A stretch of DNA of 64,000 nucleotides, from the NCBI RefSeq assembly GCF_002900965.1, contig NZ_PJOM01000002.1, positions 1,302,001-1,366,000 of the forward strand, read 5' to 3'. Positions 1-7,658 of this stretch are shown here, piece by piece (within the stretch, counting starts at the first letter, position 1; each line of letters starts with the position of its first letter). Made by a program: the position numbers and the translations under genes. The notes under the pieces were generated by a model. That model made no database searches. It saw nothing but the letters and a program-made list of their open reading frames with translations, and was not told where the DNA came from. Origin of the DNA: Pseudotabrizicola formosa (GTDB taxonomy: Bacteria; Pseudomonadota; Alphaproteobacteria; Rhodobacterales; Rhodobacteraceae).

Positions 1-972
1 CTGCAAAATCAGCTGCCCTTTGGCGTCAAAGGCCTCGACCGAGATGGCAGGACCACGTTTGGTCGGTTTGGACACCAGCCAGACCTCGGCAATGTGGTCG
101 GCGCGCAGATGCAGGTTGAACCGGGGGTCGAGCACATTCTGCCATGGCCCCATTGGCGCGATGCGCTGCACCGGGCCGGAATGGATCTGGATACAGCCGT
201 CGTTGCCGACAAAGATCATGATCTTCAGGGCCTCTTGCGCGGACCGCTCCAGGGCCCAGGACACAGCCTCGACCGGCAGTTGCCTGGCAAAATCGGCCCC
301 GACAGCGCGGTTCGCCCCCAGCCGGTTCATCTTCAGCTTGCGCACCATCGCCAGAAACTGATGCGTGTCGGTCATTTGCGCCCATTCGCTGCGCAGCGCG
401 TCGATCTTGTCTTCGGCAATGCGCGCCGCGTCCGGGGCCGCGCGGGCGGTGATCTCGAACGGGGCATCCACCGGCAAGGCCAGATCGGCCACCGCCGCAT
501 CAAAGGCGGCACTGTCAGACTCTGCTCCCAGATGCACCTTGTGCACGGCATCACCCGCGGCATCGAACACCTGAAGGCTGCGCTTCACGCCCTGATCGGT
601 TTCGCGCCGGATGGCAAAGGCATGCACCCAATGGCGCGGAAAGATCCGCAGATCAATCTCGTCGCCCAGCACCATCGACGCATGCGCGCCGGAGTGGAAA
701 TTCTTGTACACGCCGCGGCGTTCATGCACCGCGCTGTCATTGCGGGTCAGAGCCATGACATCGCCCATCTGGCAGACATGTGGCAGCAAAAGCGCCGGAT
801 CGGCGTTGATCCGGGTCGCCGCGCCGCCGGCCTCGGCCGCAACCAGCTGCGCCTCTGACAAGCCAATGGCAGCCGCAAGATCGCGCTCGCGCAGTTTGGG
901 AAATTCGGTGCGGGCATGGGTGATCCGTTCGATCACATCGGGGGAAAGCAGCATGGGGTCATCCTTGGACAT
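1..972 (-). CDS. hemS: HemS-type haem-handling/haem-degrading protein (C-terminus off the left edge)
   Basis: Cytoplasmic protein that receives haem delivered by the haem ABC importer and sequesters or degrades it. The reverse strand is open for 324 codons from ATG at 970-972 to base 1 with no stop, so the last few tens of residues are missing (family length about 345). The duplicated HemS/ChuS fold is recognisable: an N-terminal half with RNFHSG-like text (GVYKNFHSGAHA) and IFPRHWVHAFA, and a C-terminal half with HQFLAMVRKLKMNR, GCIQIHSGPVQRI and DPRFNLHLRADHIAEVWLVSKP. A second in-frame ATG lies at 952-954; I chose the upstream one although neither has a strong ribosome binding site. It diverges from the receptor gene across a 189-bp gap. 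The hmuTUV importer genes expected beside it would lie beyond the left edge. Confidence 0.88.
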   Translation of the reverse strand, partial: MSKDDPMLLSPDVIERITHARTEFPKLRERDLAAAIGLSEAQLVAAEAGGAATRINADPALLLPHVCQMGDVMALTRNDSAVHERRGVYKNFHSGAHASMVLGDEIDLRIFPRHWVHAFAIRRETDQGVKRSLQVFDAAGDAVHKVHLGAESDSAAFDAAVADLALPVDAPFEITARAAPDAARIAEDKIDALRSEWAQMTDTHQFLAMVRKLKMNRLGANRAVGADFARQLPVEAVSWALERSAQEALKIMIFVGNDGCIQIHSGPVQRIAPMGPWQNVLDPRFNLHLRADHIAEVWLVSKPTKRGPAISVEAFDAKGQLILQ

Positions 973-1046
973 GGGCTGTGACGCGGGAAGGCTGTCGCAT
1001 GTCTGGCGGGGGGGTGACCCCACGGCTGGATGGCGCGGCGCAATAC

Positions 1047-1075
1047 TTGACGAATTTACTCGGACAATCTAGAAG
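1047..1075 (+). promoter_or_regulatory. Candidate promoter of the haem receptor operon, overlapped by a putative iron-responsive motif
   Basis: TTGACG at 1047-1052 and TAGAAG at 1070-1075 are separated by 17 bases, a good sigma-70 layout, about 85 bases before the receptor start. The -35 box lies inside a 19-base motif (1047-1065) whose core TTTACTCGG recurs in inverted orientation upstream of hemP at 6057-6075, pointing to a shared repressor site. Confidence 0.5.
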
Positions 1076-1161
1076 CCGAGTCGAACGGGGTCAAGAGCGA
1101 TCCCGCAGGGTGCCAGCGTTCCGCCAGCCGACCACAACCGTCGCGACCAAGGGGACACTGA

Positions 1162-3273
1162 ATGCAACCGCACATGCCGGGGCACGCCATCATTCCGGGG
1201 CTTGCCCGCCTGCTGACCACCGCCGCCATCATCGCCATCGCCGCACCGGCCACCGCACAAGACTCAGAGGGCGGCACCTTTCTGGGCCGCCTGATCCTGG
1301 GGGCCGGCCAGCAGAAAGTGGCGATCGACACACCGCAAGCCGTGACCTCGGTGGAACAGGAAGACATCGACCGCGAACAGCCCGCCACCGTTGGCCAGAT
1401 CTTCCGCAATGTGCCGGGGGTACAGACCGCAGGATCAGACCGTCCGCTGGGCACCGCCTTCAACATCCGCGGCATCGGCACCACCGAACAGACCGCCAGC
1501 GAGGCGCGCATCATTGTCAATGTCGATGGGGTGCCGAAGTTCTACGAGCAATACCGCATGGGATCTTTCTTCACCGACCCAGAACTCTATCGCCGGGTCG
1601 AGGTGCTGCGCGGGCCGGGATCAGCCGTGCTCTACGGTTCGGGGGCCATCGGCGGCACGGTGAATTTCGAAACCAAGGATGCCTCCGATTTCATCCCCGA
1701 AGGCAAGACTGGCGCGGCCAGGCTGAAATTCGGCTATGACAGCAATGGCGACGGGTTGATGGCCCAGGGCATCCTGGCGCTGCGCACGGCACCGGGCGCC
1801 GAGTTTCTGGCGGCCTTGGGCTACCGCACATCGAACGATTACAAGGACGGGGCTGGCAACACCTTGCGCGGCACCGAAGGGTCTTCACCCTCGGCGCTTG
1901 TCAAAGGGGCGTTCCAGCTGGGCGAGACCCAGACGCTGCGCCTGTCGATGCAGCGTTTCGAGTCCGACAACGACAATGCCACCCTGTCGCAGACCGGCGG
2001 CGGCAATGCCATTGCCAATGCCTTCGGCATCGTGGACCGGGACACGACCGATACCACCGTCAGCGCGGAATGGCAGGCAACAACCGATCTGGACTGGTTG
2101 AACCCCAAGGTCCAGCTGGCGTGGTCCGACACGCGTGTGGTGCAACGCAATGCCCGTGATCTGACCGGCGCGCCGCAGGTCTGTTTGCCGGTGCTGTCGC
2201 AGGCGAACGTCTTTTGTGACGTTGATTACGCCTATCGCACAACGATGCTGAAGGTGGAGAACACAGCCAGCATGCAAGGGGCCGGATGGGAAAATTTCCT
2301 GACCTTCGGCCTGCAGGCCACAGACCAGAAGCGCATCGCCGACAGCGCGGGCCCCTTGGGCTTTCACCCCGAAGGCAGCGACCGCAAGGTCGGGGTCTAT
2401 GCCCAGTCCGAACTGCTGTTGGGTGACCGCCTGACCCTGATCGCCGGGGCGCGGGTGGACTTTGGCAACCGCAAGCCGGGGGAAGCGATTCCGGGTGGTG
2501 CTCAGGTCAAGGACAATGCGACCGCCCTGACATTCGCGGCGCTTTACAAGATCACCGATGACCTGTCGGTGTTCGGCTCGGTTGCGCGGACCGAACGGCT
2601 GCCGACACTGGACGAGCTTTATTCCTACTCCGCCACCAAGGCTGCGGCGCTGGACCTGAACAAGGAACAGGCCACCAACGTCGAACTGGGCCTGTCATGG
2701 ACCCGTCAGGGCCTGTTCGCGGCCGATGACAGCCTGCAGATCAAGGCGACGCTGTTCCACAACCGCATCGATGATCTGATCACCACCACGGCCAATAGCG
2801 ATACCGTCTTCCACCGCAACGTGGCCCGGGCAAAGTTTCAGGGCGCAGAGATCGAGGCCGGGTATGAGGCCGAGCGCCTCTTTGGCCGCATCGCCTATTC
2901 GCATGTGTCGGGCAAGGACCGCGATTTCGGCTATACCCTGAACACCACCCCGGCAGATCAGCTGGCGTTGACCCTTGGGGGCCGCGTTCCGGATCGGGGC
3001 ATCGAATACGGCTGGCGCGGAACCTTTGTCGACGGCATCACCACATCCAGCCGCAACAACGGCACCGGGGCGATTACCACCACCGATTATGCCGGATATG
3101 CCACGCATGATCTGTTCGTCTCGTTCAAACCGCAGTCGGGGGCGCTGGACGGCTTTGACGTGCAGCTTGCGGTCGAAAATGTGCTGGACCGCGATTTCCG
3201 CAACAACCTGTCGGCAGACCGTGGGCGCGGGCGGACCTTCAAGGTCAGCTTTGCCAAGGCGCTGACATGGTAA
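1162..3273 (+). CDS. TonB-dependent outer-membrane haem receptor
   Basis: Gated outer-membrane channel that brings haem (or haemoprotein-bound haem) into the periplasm using TonB energy. The 703-residue protein starts with a hydrophobic signal peptide ending near PATAQD, followed by a plug domain (about residues 55-170, with VGQIFRNVPGVQT, FNIRGIG, and RRVEVLRGPGSAVLYGSGAIGGTVNF) and a long beta-barrel that ends in an aromatic residue (ALTW), as outer-membrane proteins do. The ATG at 1162 has GGGGA six bases upstream. Haem specificity is inferred from the context: hemS is divergent, and exbB, two exbD genes, tonB and hemP follow. The stop overlaps the start of the next gene, so this is the first gene of the operon. 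Confidence 0.9.
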   Translation: MQPHMPGHAIIPGLARLLTTAAIIAIAAPATAQDSEGGTFLGRLILGAGQQKVAIDTPQAVTSVEQEDIDREQPATVGQIFRNVPGVQTAGSDRPLGTAFNIRGIGTTEQTASEARIIVNVDGVPKFYEQYRMGSFFTDPELYRRVEVLRGPGSAVLYGSGAIGGTVNFETKDASDFIPEGKTGAARLKFGYDSNGDGLMAQGILALRTAPGAEFLAALGYRTSNDYKDGAGNTLRGTEGSSPSALVKGAFQLGETQTLRLSMQRFESDNDNATLSQTGGGNAIANAFGIVDRDTTDTTVSAEWQATTDLDWLNPKVQLAWSDTRVVQRNARDLTGAPQVCLPVLSQANVFCDVDYAYRTTMLKVENTASMQGAGWENFLTFGLQATDQKRIADSAGPLGFHPEGSDRKVGVYAQSELLLGDRLTLIAGARVDFGNRKPGEAIPGGAQVKDNATALTFAALYKITDDLSVFGSVARTERLPTLDELYSYSATKAAALDLNKEQATNVELGLSWTRQGLFAADDSLQIKATLFHNRIDDLITTTANSDTVFHRNVARAKFQGAEIEAGYEAERLFGRIAYSHVSGKDRDFGYTLNTTPADQLALTLGGRVPDRGIEYGWRGTFVDGITTSSRNNGTGAITTTDYAGYATHDLFVSFKPQSGALDGFDVQLAVENVLDRDFRNNLSADRGRGRTFKVSFAKALTW

Positions 3274-3686
3274 CCCGGCTTTCCGGGGCGGCGGTGGCAT
3301 TTGCCATCGCCGCAGGCCCTGTCCAGGCACAAAACGTGCCGCAGGATCTGCAGATCAGCCTGAACACCGTGGAGGCGCAGCCAGAGGCCTGCCGGCTGAC
3401 CTTCGTGGCCGACAACGAAACCACGACCGACATCACCCGTCTGGTGATCGAGGCGGTCCTGTTCACAAAGGCGGGTCAGGTGGCGCAATTCACGCTGTTC
3501 GATTTCGCCGCCCTGCCACAGGGGCGGCAGAGGGTACGGCAGTTTGATGTGGCAGGGCTGGCCTGCGATGATCTGGGACAGGTGCTGCTGAACGGGGTGT
3601 CGGCCTGCGACGGCGCGGACCCGCAAGCTTGCGCCGCCGCTCTGACGCCGGGCAGCAGGGTTGACGGGGTAGAGGTGGCAGGATGA
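3267..3686 (+). CDS. Small exported protein of the haem-uptake operon, function unknown
   Basis: A 139-residue protein with a clear signal peptide ending around GPVQAQ, so probably periplasmic. The mature part is predicted beta-rich (LQISLNTVEAQPEACRLTFVADNE, then RLVIEAVLFTKAGQVAQFTLFDFA) and contains four cysteines (near residues 42, 97, 113 and 121), possibly forming disulfides. Its ATG overlaps the receptor stop (ATGGTAA) and its end overlaps exbB, so it is translationally coupled on both sides. I do not recognise a named domain. Position between receptor and energising complex suggests a haem-uptake accessory role, which is inference only. Confidence 0.75.
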   Translation: MVTRLSGAAVAFAIAAGPVQAQNVPQDLQISLNTVEAQPEACRLTFVADNETTTDITRLVIEAVLFTKAGQVAQFTLFDFAALPQGRQRVRQFDVAGLACDDLGQVLLNGVSACDGADPQACAAALTPGSRVDGVEVAG

Positions 3687-4354
3687 TTCATTTGACCGAT
3701 GCACGCGATGCCCTGCGCGGGTTGATCGCCCTAGGCGGGCCGGTGGTGGCGCTGATCCTTGCGCTGTCCGTCTTGGCCGGTGCGGTGGTGCTGTGGAAAC
3801 TGTGGCAGTTCCGCGCGGCAGGTGTCGGGCGGCAGGCCGGGCTGCACGCGGCCATCACCGCCCATGATGCGGGCCAGCACAGCCGCGCCCGCGCCTTGGC
3901 CGAAGCCTCGCCCAGCCATCTGGCCCCGCTGCTCGTCGAAGCCTTGCAGGCGCGCGACCCGGACACGCGCGACCGGCTGTACACGCTGGCCGAAGAGCGG
4001 CTGGCGCGCCTGGAGTCCGGCTTTCGCCTGTTGGATACCGTGGCGCAGACCGCGCCGCTGCTGGGACTGTTCGGCACGGTACTGGGCATGATTGACGCCT
4101 TTCGCGCGATGCAGGGTGCAGGGGCGGCGGTGGACCCTTCGGTGTTGGCCGGCGGCATCTGGGTGGCGCTGATGACCACGGCAGCCGGGCTTGCGGTGGC
4201 GATGCCCGTGTCGGCCCTGCTGGCTTTGCTTGAATCGCGCATGGCTGCGGAACGCCGGATGGCAGGCACGGTGATCGAGGCCGCCCTGTGCCCCGGATTG
4301 CGCGCCATCGCCGGCCAACAGGTGCAGACGGACAGGGCATATGTCCCGGCTTAG
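3683..4354 (+). CDS. exbB: ExbB-type proton channel of the TonB motor
   Basis: Inner-membrane MotA/TolQ/ExbB family protein, 223 residues. ExbB forms the pentameric proton channel that works with ExbD to energise TonB. A first membrane helix spans about residues 16-36 (GGPVVALILALSVLAGAVVL). A cytoplasmic region follows, then the family block TVAQTAPLLGLFGTVLGMIDAF and a last long hydrophobic stretch (LAGGIWVALMTTAAGLAVAM). Length matches the family. Start overlaps the upstream small gene by four bases (ATGA) and its end overlaps exbD, so stoichiometric coupled synthesis is likely. Confidence 0.9.
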   Translation: MIHLTDARDALRGLIALGGPVVALILALSVLAGAVVLWKLWQFRAAGVGRQAGLHAAITAHDAGQHSRARALAEASPSHLAPLLVEALQARDPDTRDRLYTLAEERLARLESGFRLLDTVAQTAPLLGLFGTVLGMIDAFRAMQGAGAAVDPSVLAGGIWVALMTTAAGLAVAMPVSALLALLESRMAAERRMAGTVIEAALCPGLRAIAGQQVQTDRAYVPA

Positions 4355-4715
4355 GAAACCCGCGCGACGGCGGGCCTTGTCGATGACCTCGCTCATCGAC
4401 GTGATCTTCCTTTTGCTGCTGTTTTTCATGCTGTCCTCGACCTTCACCCGCTTTGGTGACCTGCCCCTGACCACCGCTTCGGGCGGGGCGGTGGCGCAGG
4501 CCGAAGCCCCCGCGTTTCTGCGGCTGCTGCCCGACAGCCTGACGCTGGACACCGATGCGGCTGACCTCGCCGCCCTGCCCGCCGCCCTTCTGGCGCGCGC
4601 ACCGGTGCTGGTGATCGTGGCCCCCGGCGAAGGGGTGACAGCCCAGCGTCTGGTCGATGCGCTCAACGTGTTGCGCGATCTGCCGGGCGTGACCCTGCGT
4701 GTGATCGGAGGATGA
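4341..4715 (+). CDS. exbD: ExbD-type TonB motor subunit carrying the conserved membrane Asp
   Basis: 124-residue inner-membrane protein with a short basic cytoplasmic start (SRLRKPARRRA), one membrane helix and a periplasmic domain, the ExbD/TolR layout. The helix contains SLIDVIFLLLLFF with Asp20, corresponding to the residue essential for proton-driven TonB energisation in E. coli ExbD (Asp25). The gene overlaps exbB by 14 bases and is followed at once by a second exbD paralogue, so the complex may contain two different ExbD chains. Confidence 0.88.
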   Translation: MSRLRKPARRRALSMTSLIDVIFLLLLFFMLSSTFTRFGDLPLTTASGGAVAQAEAPAFLRLLPDSLTLDTDAADLAALPAALLARAPVLVIVAPGEGVTAQRLVDALNVLRDLPGVTLRVIGG

Positions 4716-4717
4716 CA

Positions 4718-5104
4718 ATGCGCCTTGCCGCCAAGCCCCGCCAGCCTTCGGAACCCACGATCACCCTGATCAATGTGGTGTTTCTGATGCTGATCTTCTT
4801 TCTTGTGGCCGGACAAGTCGCCGCCCCGGTTGACCGCGATATTCAACTGATCGACGCCGCCGCCCTCGCGACCCGCGCCCCGGATGATGCCTTGGCCGTG
4901 CGCCGCAATGGCACGACGCTGTGGCGGGATGAGCCGATTTCCCCCGAAGCCTTTGCCGCCGCCCGGATCGCAGAGGGTGCCGATGTGCTGCGGCTTGTCC
5001 CGGCCCGCGATCTGCCCGCACGCGATCTGGTGCGTATCGCCACCGCCCTGCGTCTGGCAGGCGCGTCAGAGGTGCGGCTGGTCACCGAAAGGTCCGCGCC
5101 ATGA
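4718..5104 (+). CDS. Second ExbD-type subunit with Asn in place of the membrane Asp
   Basis: 128-residue ExbD/TolR family protein with the same layout as its neighbour. Start at 4718 is preferred over the ATG at 4712, because GGAGG at 4707-4711 is then six bases away rather than adjacent. The membrane helix reads ITLINVVFLMLIFFLV: residue 19 is Asn (codon AAT, 4772-4774) where ExbD proteins normally carry Asp. The rest of the helix and the periplasmic domain look intact. It cannot supply the conserved acidic proton-relay group, so it may act as the inactive partner of a mixed ExbD dimer. Its stop overlaps the tonB start (ATGA). Confidence 0.85.
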   Translation: MRLAAKPRQPSEPTITLINVVFLMLIFFLVAGQVAAPVDRDIQLIDAAALATRAPDDALAVRRNGTTLWRDEPISPEAFAAARIAEGADVLRLVPARDLPARDLVRIATALRLAGASEVRLVTERSAP

Positions 5105-6021
5105 CCCAGGCCCGCCTGCCCTTTGCAATTGCGCTCGCCCTGTCGGGCGCACTTCACGCCGCCGCTGCGATTGCCATCGCACCGCAGCCGGATACGCTTG
5201 CGGTCGAAGGCGGTGGTGCCGCCACCGTCGCCCTGCTGGGCGAGTCCTTTGAAGATCTGGCGCAAGGGGCCACGCCTGTCGCCCCGACCGAAGCCCCGCC
5301 CGCGCCGCCTCTGGCCGCCGTGCCGGTGGCAACACGGGTGGCCGCCCTCCCACCACCGATGGCCGCACCCCCGGCCCCGCCGCTGGCGCTGCCTTCGTCC
5401 GACACCGCGGATCTGGCCGCTGTACCAACCGTTGACCCTGCACCAGCCGCGCATTCCGAAGCCTCGCCGCAAGGGTCTGCTGCCGTGTCGGCCGCTGCTG
5501 TTGCGGCCCCGGCAGAGCATGCCACCGCGATAGACCCCGCATCTTCGGCGCCCGAAGCCTCTCCCCGGCCCCTTGCGCGCGCCGCGGCCCCAGCGCCCGC
5601 CAGGCCCGTCGAAAAGCGGGCCGAGGCGCAGTCCACCCCGGTCGCCGCTGGCAATGCCGACCGCAATGCCCGCAAGGGCGCACAGTCAGGGCAGGACGCA
5701 GCCCCCGCCTCTGCCACCGCCGCAGGATCAGGGGCCCAGGCCGCACAAGCGGGCAATGCCGCGCGTGCCACCTATCCCGCTGTTGTGCTGCGCAAGATCG
5801 AGCGGACCCGCAAGCCCGCAAGCCGGGCACGCGGCAGCGTGGTTGTGGCGTTCCGCGTCGCGCCCTCTGGCGGTCTGGCCTCGGCGCAGGTGGTGCGGTC
5901 GTCGGGCGACCCCGCGCTGGAGCGGACCGCGCTTGACCACATCCGCCGCGCGGCCCCCTTCCCGCCGCCACCTGCGGGGGCAGAGACCGATTTCAGATTT
6001 GAATTCGTCGGACGCCGCTGA
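5101..6021 (+). CDS. tonB: TonB energy-transducing protein
   Basis: 306-residue inner-membrane-anchored periplasmic protein. An N-terminal anchor helix (LPFAIALALSGALHAAAAIA, retaining the His found in TonB anchors) is followed by a long Pro/Ala-rich spacer (about 50-225). The C-terminal TonB domain follows, with YPAVVLRKIERTRK, GSVVVAFRVAPSGGL and SSGDPALERTALDHIRRAAPFP. It touches the receptor's TonB box. Last gene of the exb operon; a GC-rich hairpin follows the stop immediately. Confidence 0.9.
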   Translation: MTQARLPFAIALALSGALHAAAAIAIAPQPDTLAVEGGGAATVALLGESFEDLAQGATPVAPTEAPPAPPLAAVPVATRVAALPPPMAAPPAPPLALPSSDTADLAAVPTVDPAPAAHSEASPQGSAAVSAAAVAAPAEHATAIDPASSAPEASPRPLARAAAPAPARPVEKRAEAQSTPVAAGNADRNARKGAQSGQDAAPASATAAGSGAQAAQAGNAARATYPAVVLRKIERTRKPASRARGSVVVAFRVAPSGGLASAQVVRSSGDPALERTALDHIRRAAPFPPPPAGAETDFRFEFVGRR

Positions 6022-6026
6022 CCGGC

Positions 6027-6049
6027 GCGGCACGGGGCGATCGTGCCGC
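6027..6049 (+). terminator. Hairpin after tonB, possible terminator
   Basis: GCGGCACG at 6027-6034 pairs perfectly with CGTGCCGC at 6042-6049 around a 7-base loop, starting six bases after the tonB stop. No T-run follows, so it may be an mRNA-stabilising or weak termination structure. Confidence 0.45.
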
Positions 6050-6056
6050 CGCAGAC

Positions 6057-6075
6057 GACCGAGTAAAATACTCAG
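6057..6075 (-). promoter_or_regulatory. Candidate iron-responsive site before hemP
   Basis: On the minus strand this reads CTGAGTATTTTACTCGGTC, which matches the haem-receptor promoter motif (1047-1065) at 14 of 19 positions, including an unbroken TTTACTCGG. The centre is a palindrome, GAGTA-AAA-TACTC (6061-6073), and contains a TAAAAT that could serve as a -10 box for hemP. It resembles the motif described upstream of iron genes in Rhodobacterales, but I cannot verify the match to the published matrix. Confidence 0.45.
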
Positions 6076-6227
6076 GATTGACTTTCCCGATAAAAACGCT
6101 CAACCATCGAAAGACGGGCCGCGGGCCTGAAGACATCACATCCAACCTGATCCATCATGCAACACACGCCGCCCCCCCCTGTTCAGAACTCAGCGCAAGA
6201 CCGTGCCGCAGCCCCGCCCATGAAGCG

Positions 6228-6329
6228 ATGGCGCTGACCAAGGGCGGCCCGGTCGCGCATATTATTCTGGAGGGGCAAGTGTATACCTTGCGCATCACCC
6301 GCGCCGGAAAGCTGATCCTGACCAAATGA
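6228..6329 (+). CDS. hemP: HemP-family small protein of haem uptake loci
   Basis: Very short protein (33 residues from the ATG at 6228) consisting of the HemP signature: HIILEGQVYTLRITRAGKLILTK. HemP proteins accompany haem receptors; in some bacteria they act as regulators or activators of haem uptake genes. The reading frame is open upstream to a TTG at 6078, but the extra residues have no family resemblance and no good ribosome site, so the start is uncertain and an alternative upstream start is possible. It is separated from tonB by a hairpin and its own candidate regulatory site. Confidence 0.75.
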   Translation: MALTKGGPVAHIILEGQVYTLRITRAGKLILTK

Positions 6330-6366
6330 CCCCAGCCAAAGGGCCCAGCAGCCCTGCAAGGACGCC

Positions 6367-6606
6367 ATGACCAAACTGCCCTCTCCCTGCATCAGTGTCT
6401 GCAAATTCAGACGCGAAGGCCATTGCATCGGGTGTTCGATGACCAAGGCCCAGAAAGACCTGTTCAAGAAACTCAAGAAAGAAAAACACCAGCACGCCTT
6501 TATCGACATGCTGGTGCATCAGCAGAATGACCTGGGGCGCTACCGCCACTGGGCGCCCGCTTACGCAAAACGCTGCGAAAAGCGGGATGTCAAAAGCCCG
6601 CTTTAG
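6367..6606 (+). CDS. DUF1289 small cysteine-motif protein
   Basis: 79-residue cytoplasmic protein with the DUF1289 signature SPCISVCKFRREGHCIGCSMT; Cys8, Cys12, Cys20 and Cys23 could bind a metal or an Fe-S cluster. The remainder is basic and helical (KKLKKEKHQH). Function of the family is not established. It lies 37 bases after hemP on the same strand and may be cotranscribed with it. It converges with dps. Confidence 0.8.
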   Translation: MTKLPSPCISVCKFRREGHCIGCSMTKAQKDLFKKLKKEKHQHAFIDMLVHQQNDLGRYRHWAPAYAKRCEKRDVKSPL

Positions 6607-6622
6607 GCCGCGCGGCAGACTG

Positions 6623-7093
6623 TCAGCGCAGATGGGCGCGCAGCATCCAGGCGAATTTCTCATGCGTGCGCGCGCGACCGATGGCCAGATCCTGCGTCAA
6701 CAGATCGCCGTTTTCCTCGGCCACCGCAGAAATGCCCGCCATCGTGGCGGCCAGCGTTTCCTGTGCCGCCAACAGGGTCGAAACCATGGTTTCGGCCTTG
6801 GCATGTCCGTCATGCTCGGCAATCTTTGACCGCGCCAACATCGCCGACAACTGTCCTTCGGCATGGCCGTCCAGCGCCTTGATCCGTTCGGCCAGGTCGT
6901 CTTGCGCGACGAAGTGATCTTCATACATGGTCTGGAACAGCGCATGCAGCGGGCCAAAGCCCATGCCGGTCACGTTCCAGTGGAAATTTTGCGCCAACAT
7001 CGTCGCAACGACGGTTTCGGCGACGCCTTGATTGAGTGCTTCGCACACGGCTTCGCGCGCTGATGGGCTGATTTGGGCTGAAGCTTGCGCCAT
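6623..7093 (-). CDS. dps: Dps-type ferritin-like iron storage and DNA protection protein
   Basis: 156 residues, the normal Dps length. Dps forms a 12-subunit shell that oxidises Fe(II) with peroxide and stores it, protecting DNA. The inter-subunit ferroxidase ligands are present with family spacing: His38 (NFHWN), His50 (GPLHALF), Asp65 and Glu69 (QDDLAERI). A candidate Irr box lies about 110 bases upstream of the start, indicating control by iron status. The neighbouring haem-uptake locus fits a local iron theme. Confidence 0.92.
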   Translation of the reverse strand: MAQASAQISPSAREAVCEALNQGVAETVVATMLAQNFHWNVTGMGFGPLHALFQTMYEDHFVAQDDLAERIKALDGHAEGQLSAMLARSKIAEHDGHAKAETMVSTLLAAQETLAATMAGISAVAEENGDLLTQDLAIGRARTHEKFAWMLRAHLR

Positions 7094-7203
7094 GCCTGAC
7101 CTCCTGAAATGACGTTTGGAATTCTGGGGCGGGACTGGCTTGCACCTCGGCTGGCTGCCCGCCCGTACAACCTAGGGGCAAGCTCGGGCCAGGACAAGCC
7201 CTA

Positions 7204-7220
7204 TTTAGAATAATTCTAAA
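7204..7220 (-). promoter_or_regulatory. Iron control element (Irr-type box) upstream of dps
   Basis: TTTAGAA-TAA-TTCTAAA is a perfect 7+7 inverted repeat with a 3-base spacer, the form of the ICE motif bound by the haem-responsive regulator Irr in Alphaproteobacteria. On the minus strand it overlaps plausible promoter text (TTTGTC before it and TAAATA at its far edge), fitting repression of dps when iron is low. Confidence 0.75.
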
Positions 7221-7250
7221 TCCGACAAAATCAGTCAGTCACATCCAGCG

Positions 7251-7658
7251 TCAGATCTGGTCTTGCCGCTGTGCCAGCTGCGCGGCCAGCCAGCCGATCT
7301 GGCGCCAGGCATGGCGCGGCAAGCGCGACGCCAGCAGGAACTGCACGCTGCCCGCATCGCCACGCCGGGCAGCGGCCAGCAGGCTGGCGATCCAGGCTTC
7401 GTCAAAGGACAGCTCCGCCGCGCCCGGCTGATGCAGCACCGGCGCGCGGCCAAGAACACCGGCCAAGCCCCGCAACAGCGCCTCGGCATAGGCCCGGGCC
7501 GCAACATCGGCATGCGCAGACAGCATCGCACAGGCCCGGAACAAATCCAGCCGCGCGCCGGCCTGGCAGCGCGGGGCAAGTCGCCGCAAAGCCGCTACGG
7601 CCGCCGGAATCTCGACGCTTGGGCTGAAAACGGACGGTGTTCTTGCGACGGCCTGCAT
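7251..7658 (-). CDS. Hypothetical protein upstream of dps
   Basis: 135 residues, rich in Ala, Leu and Arg, predicted all-helical and soluble, with no signal peptide or recognisable motif. Several overlapping frames are open here; I prefer this one because its composition is protein-like (balanced hydrophobic and charged residues, for example FDEAWIASLLAAARRGDAGSVQFLL) whereas the others are Arg/Pro/Ser shadows. It is transcribed toward dps but separated from it by 157 bases containing the Irr-type box, so it is probably not in the same transcript. Function unknown. Confidence 0.6.
   Translation of the reverse strand: MQAVARTPSVFSPSVEIPAAVAALRRLAPRCQAGARLDLFRACAMLSAHADVAARAYAEALLRGLAGVLGRAPVLHQPGAAELSFDEAWIASLLAAARRGDAGSVQFLLASRLPRHAWRQIGWLAAQLAQRQDQI

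Noticed and set aside
6078-6227. N-terminal extension of HemP starting at TTG 6078
   Set aside because: No ribosome site, no similarity to HemP, and it runs straight out of the candidate promoter region; the family domain begins after 6228.
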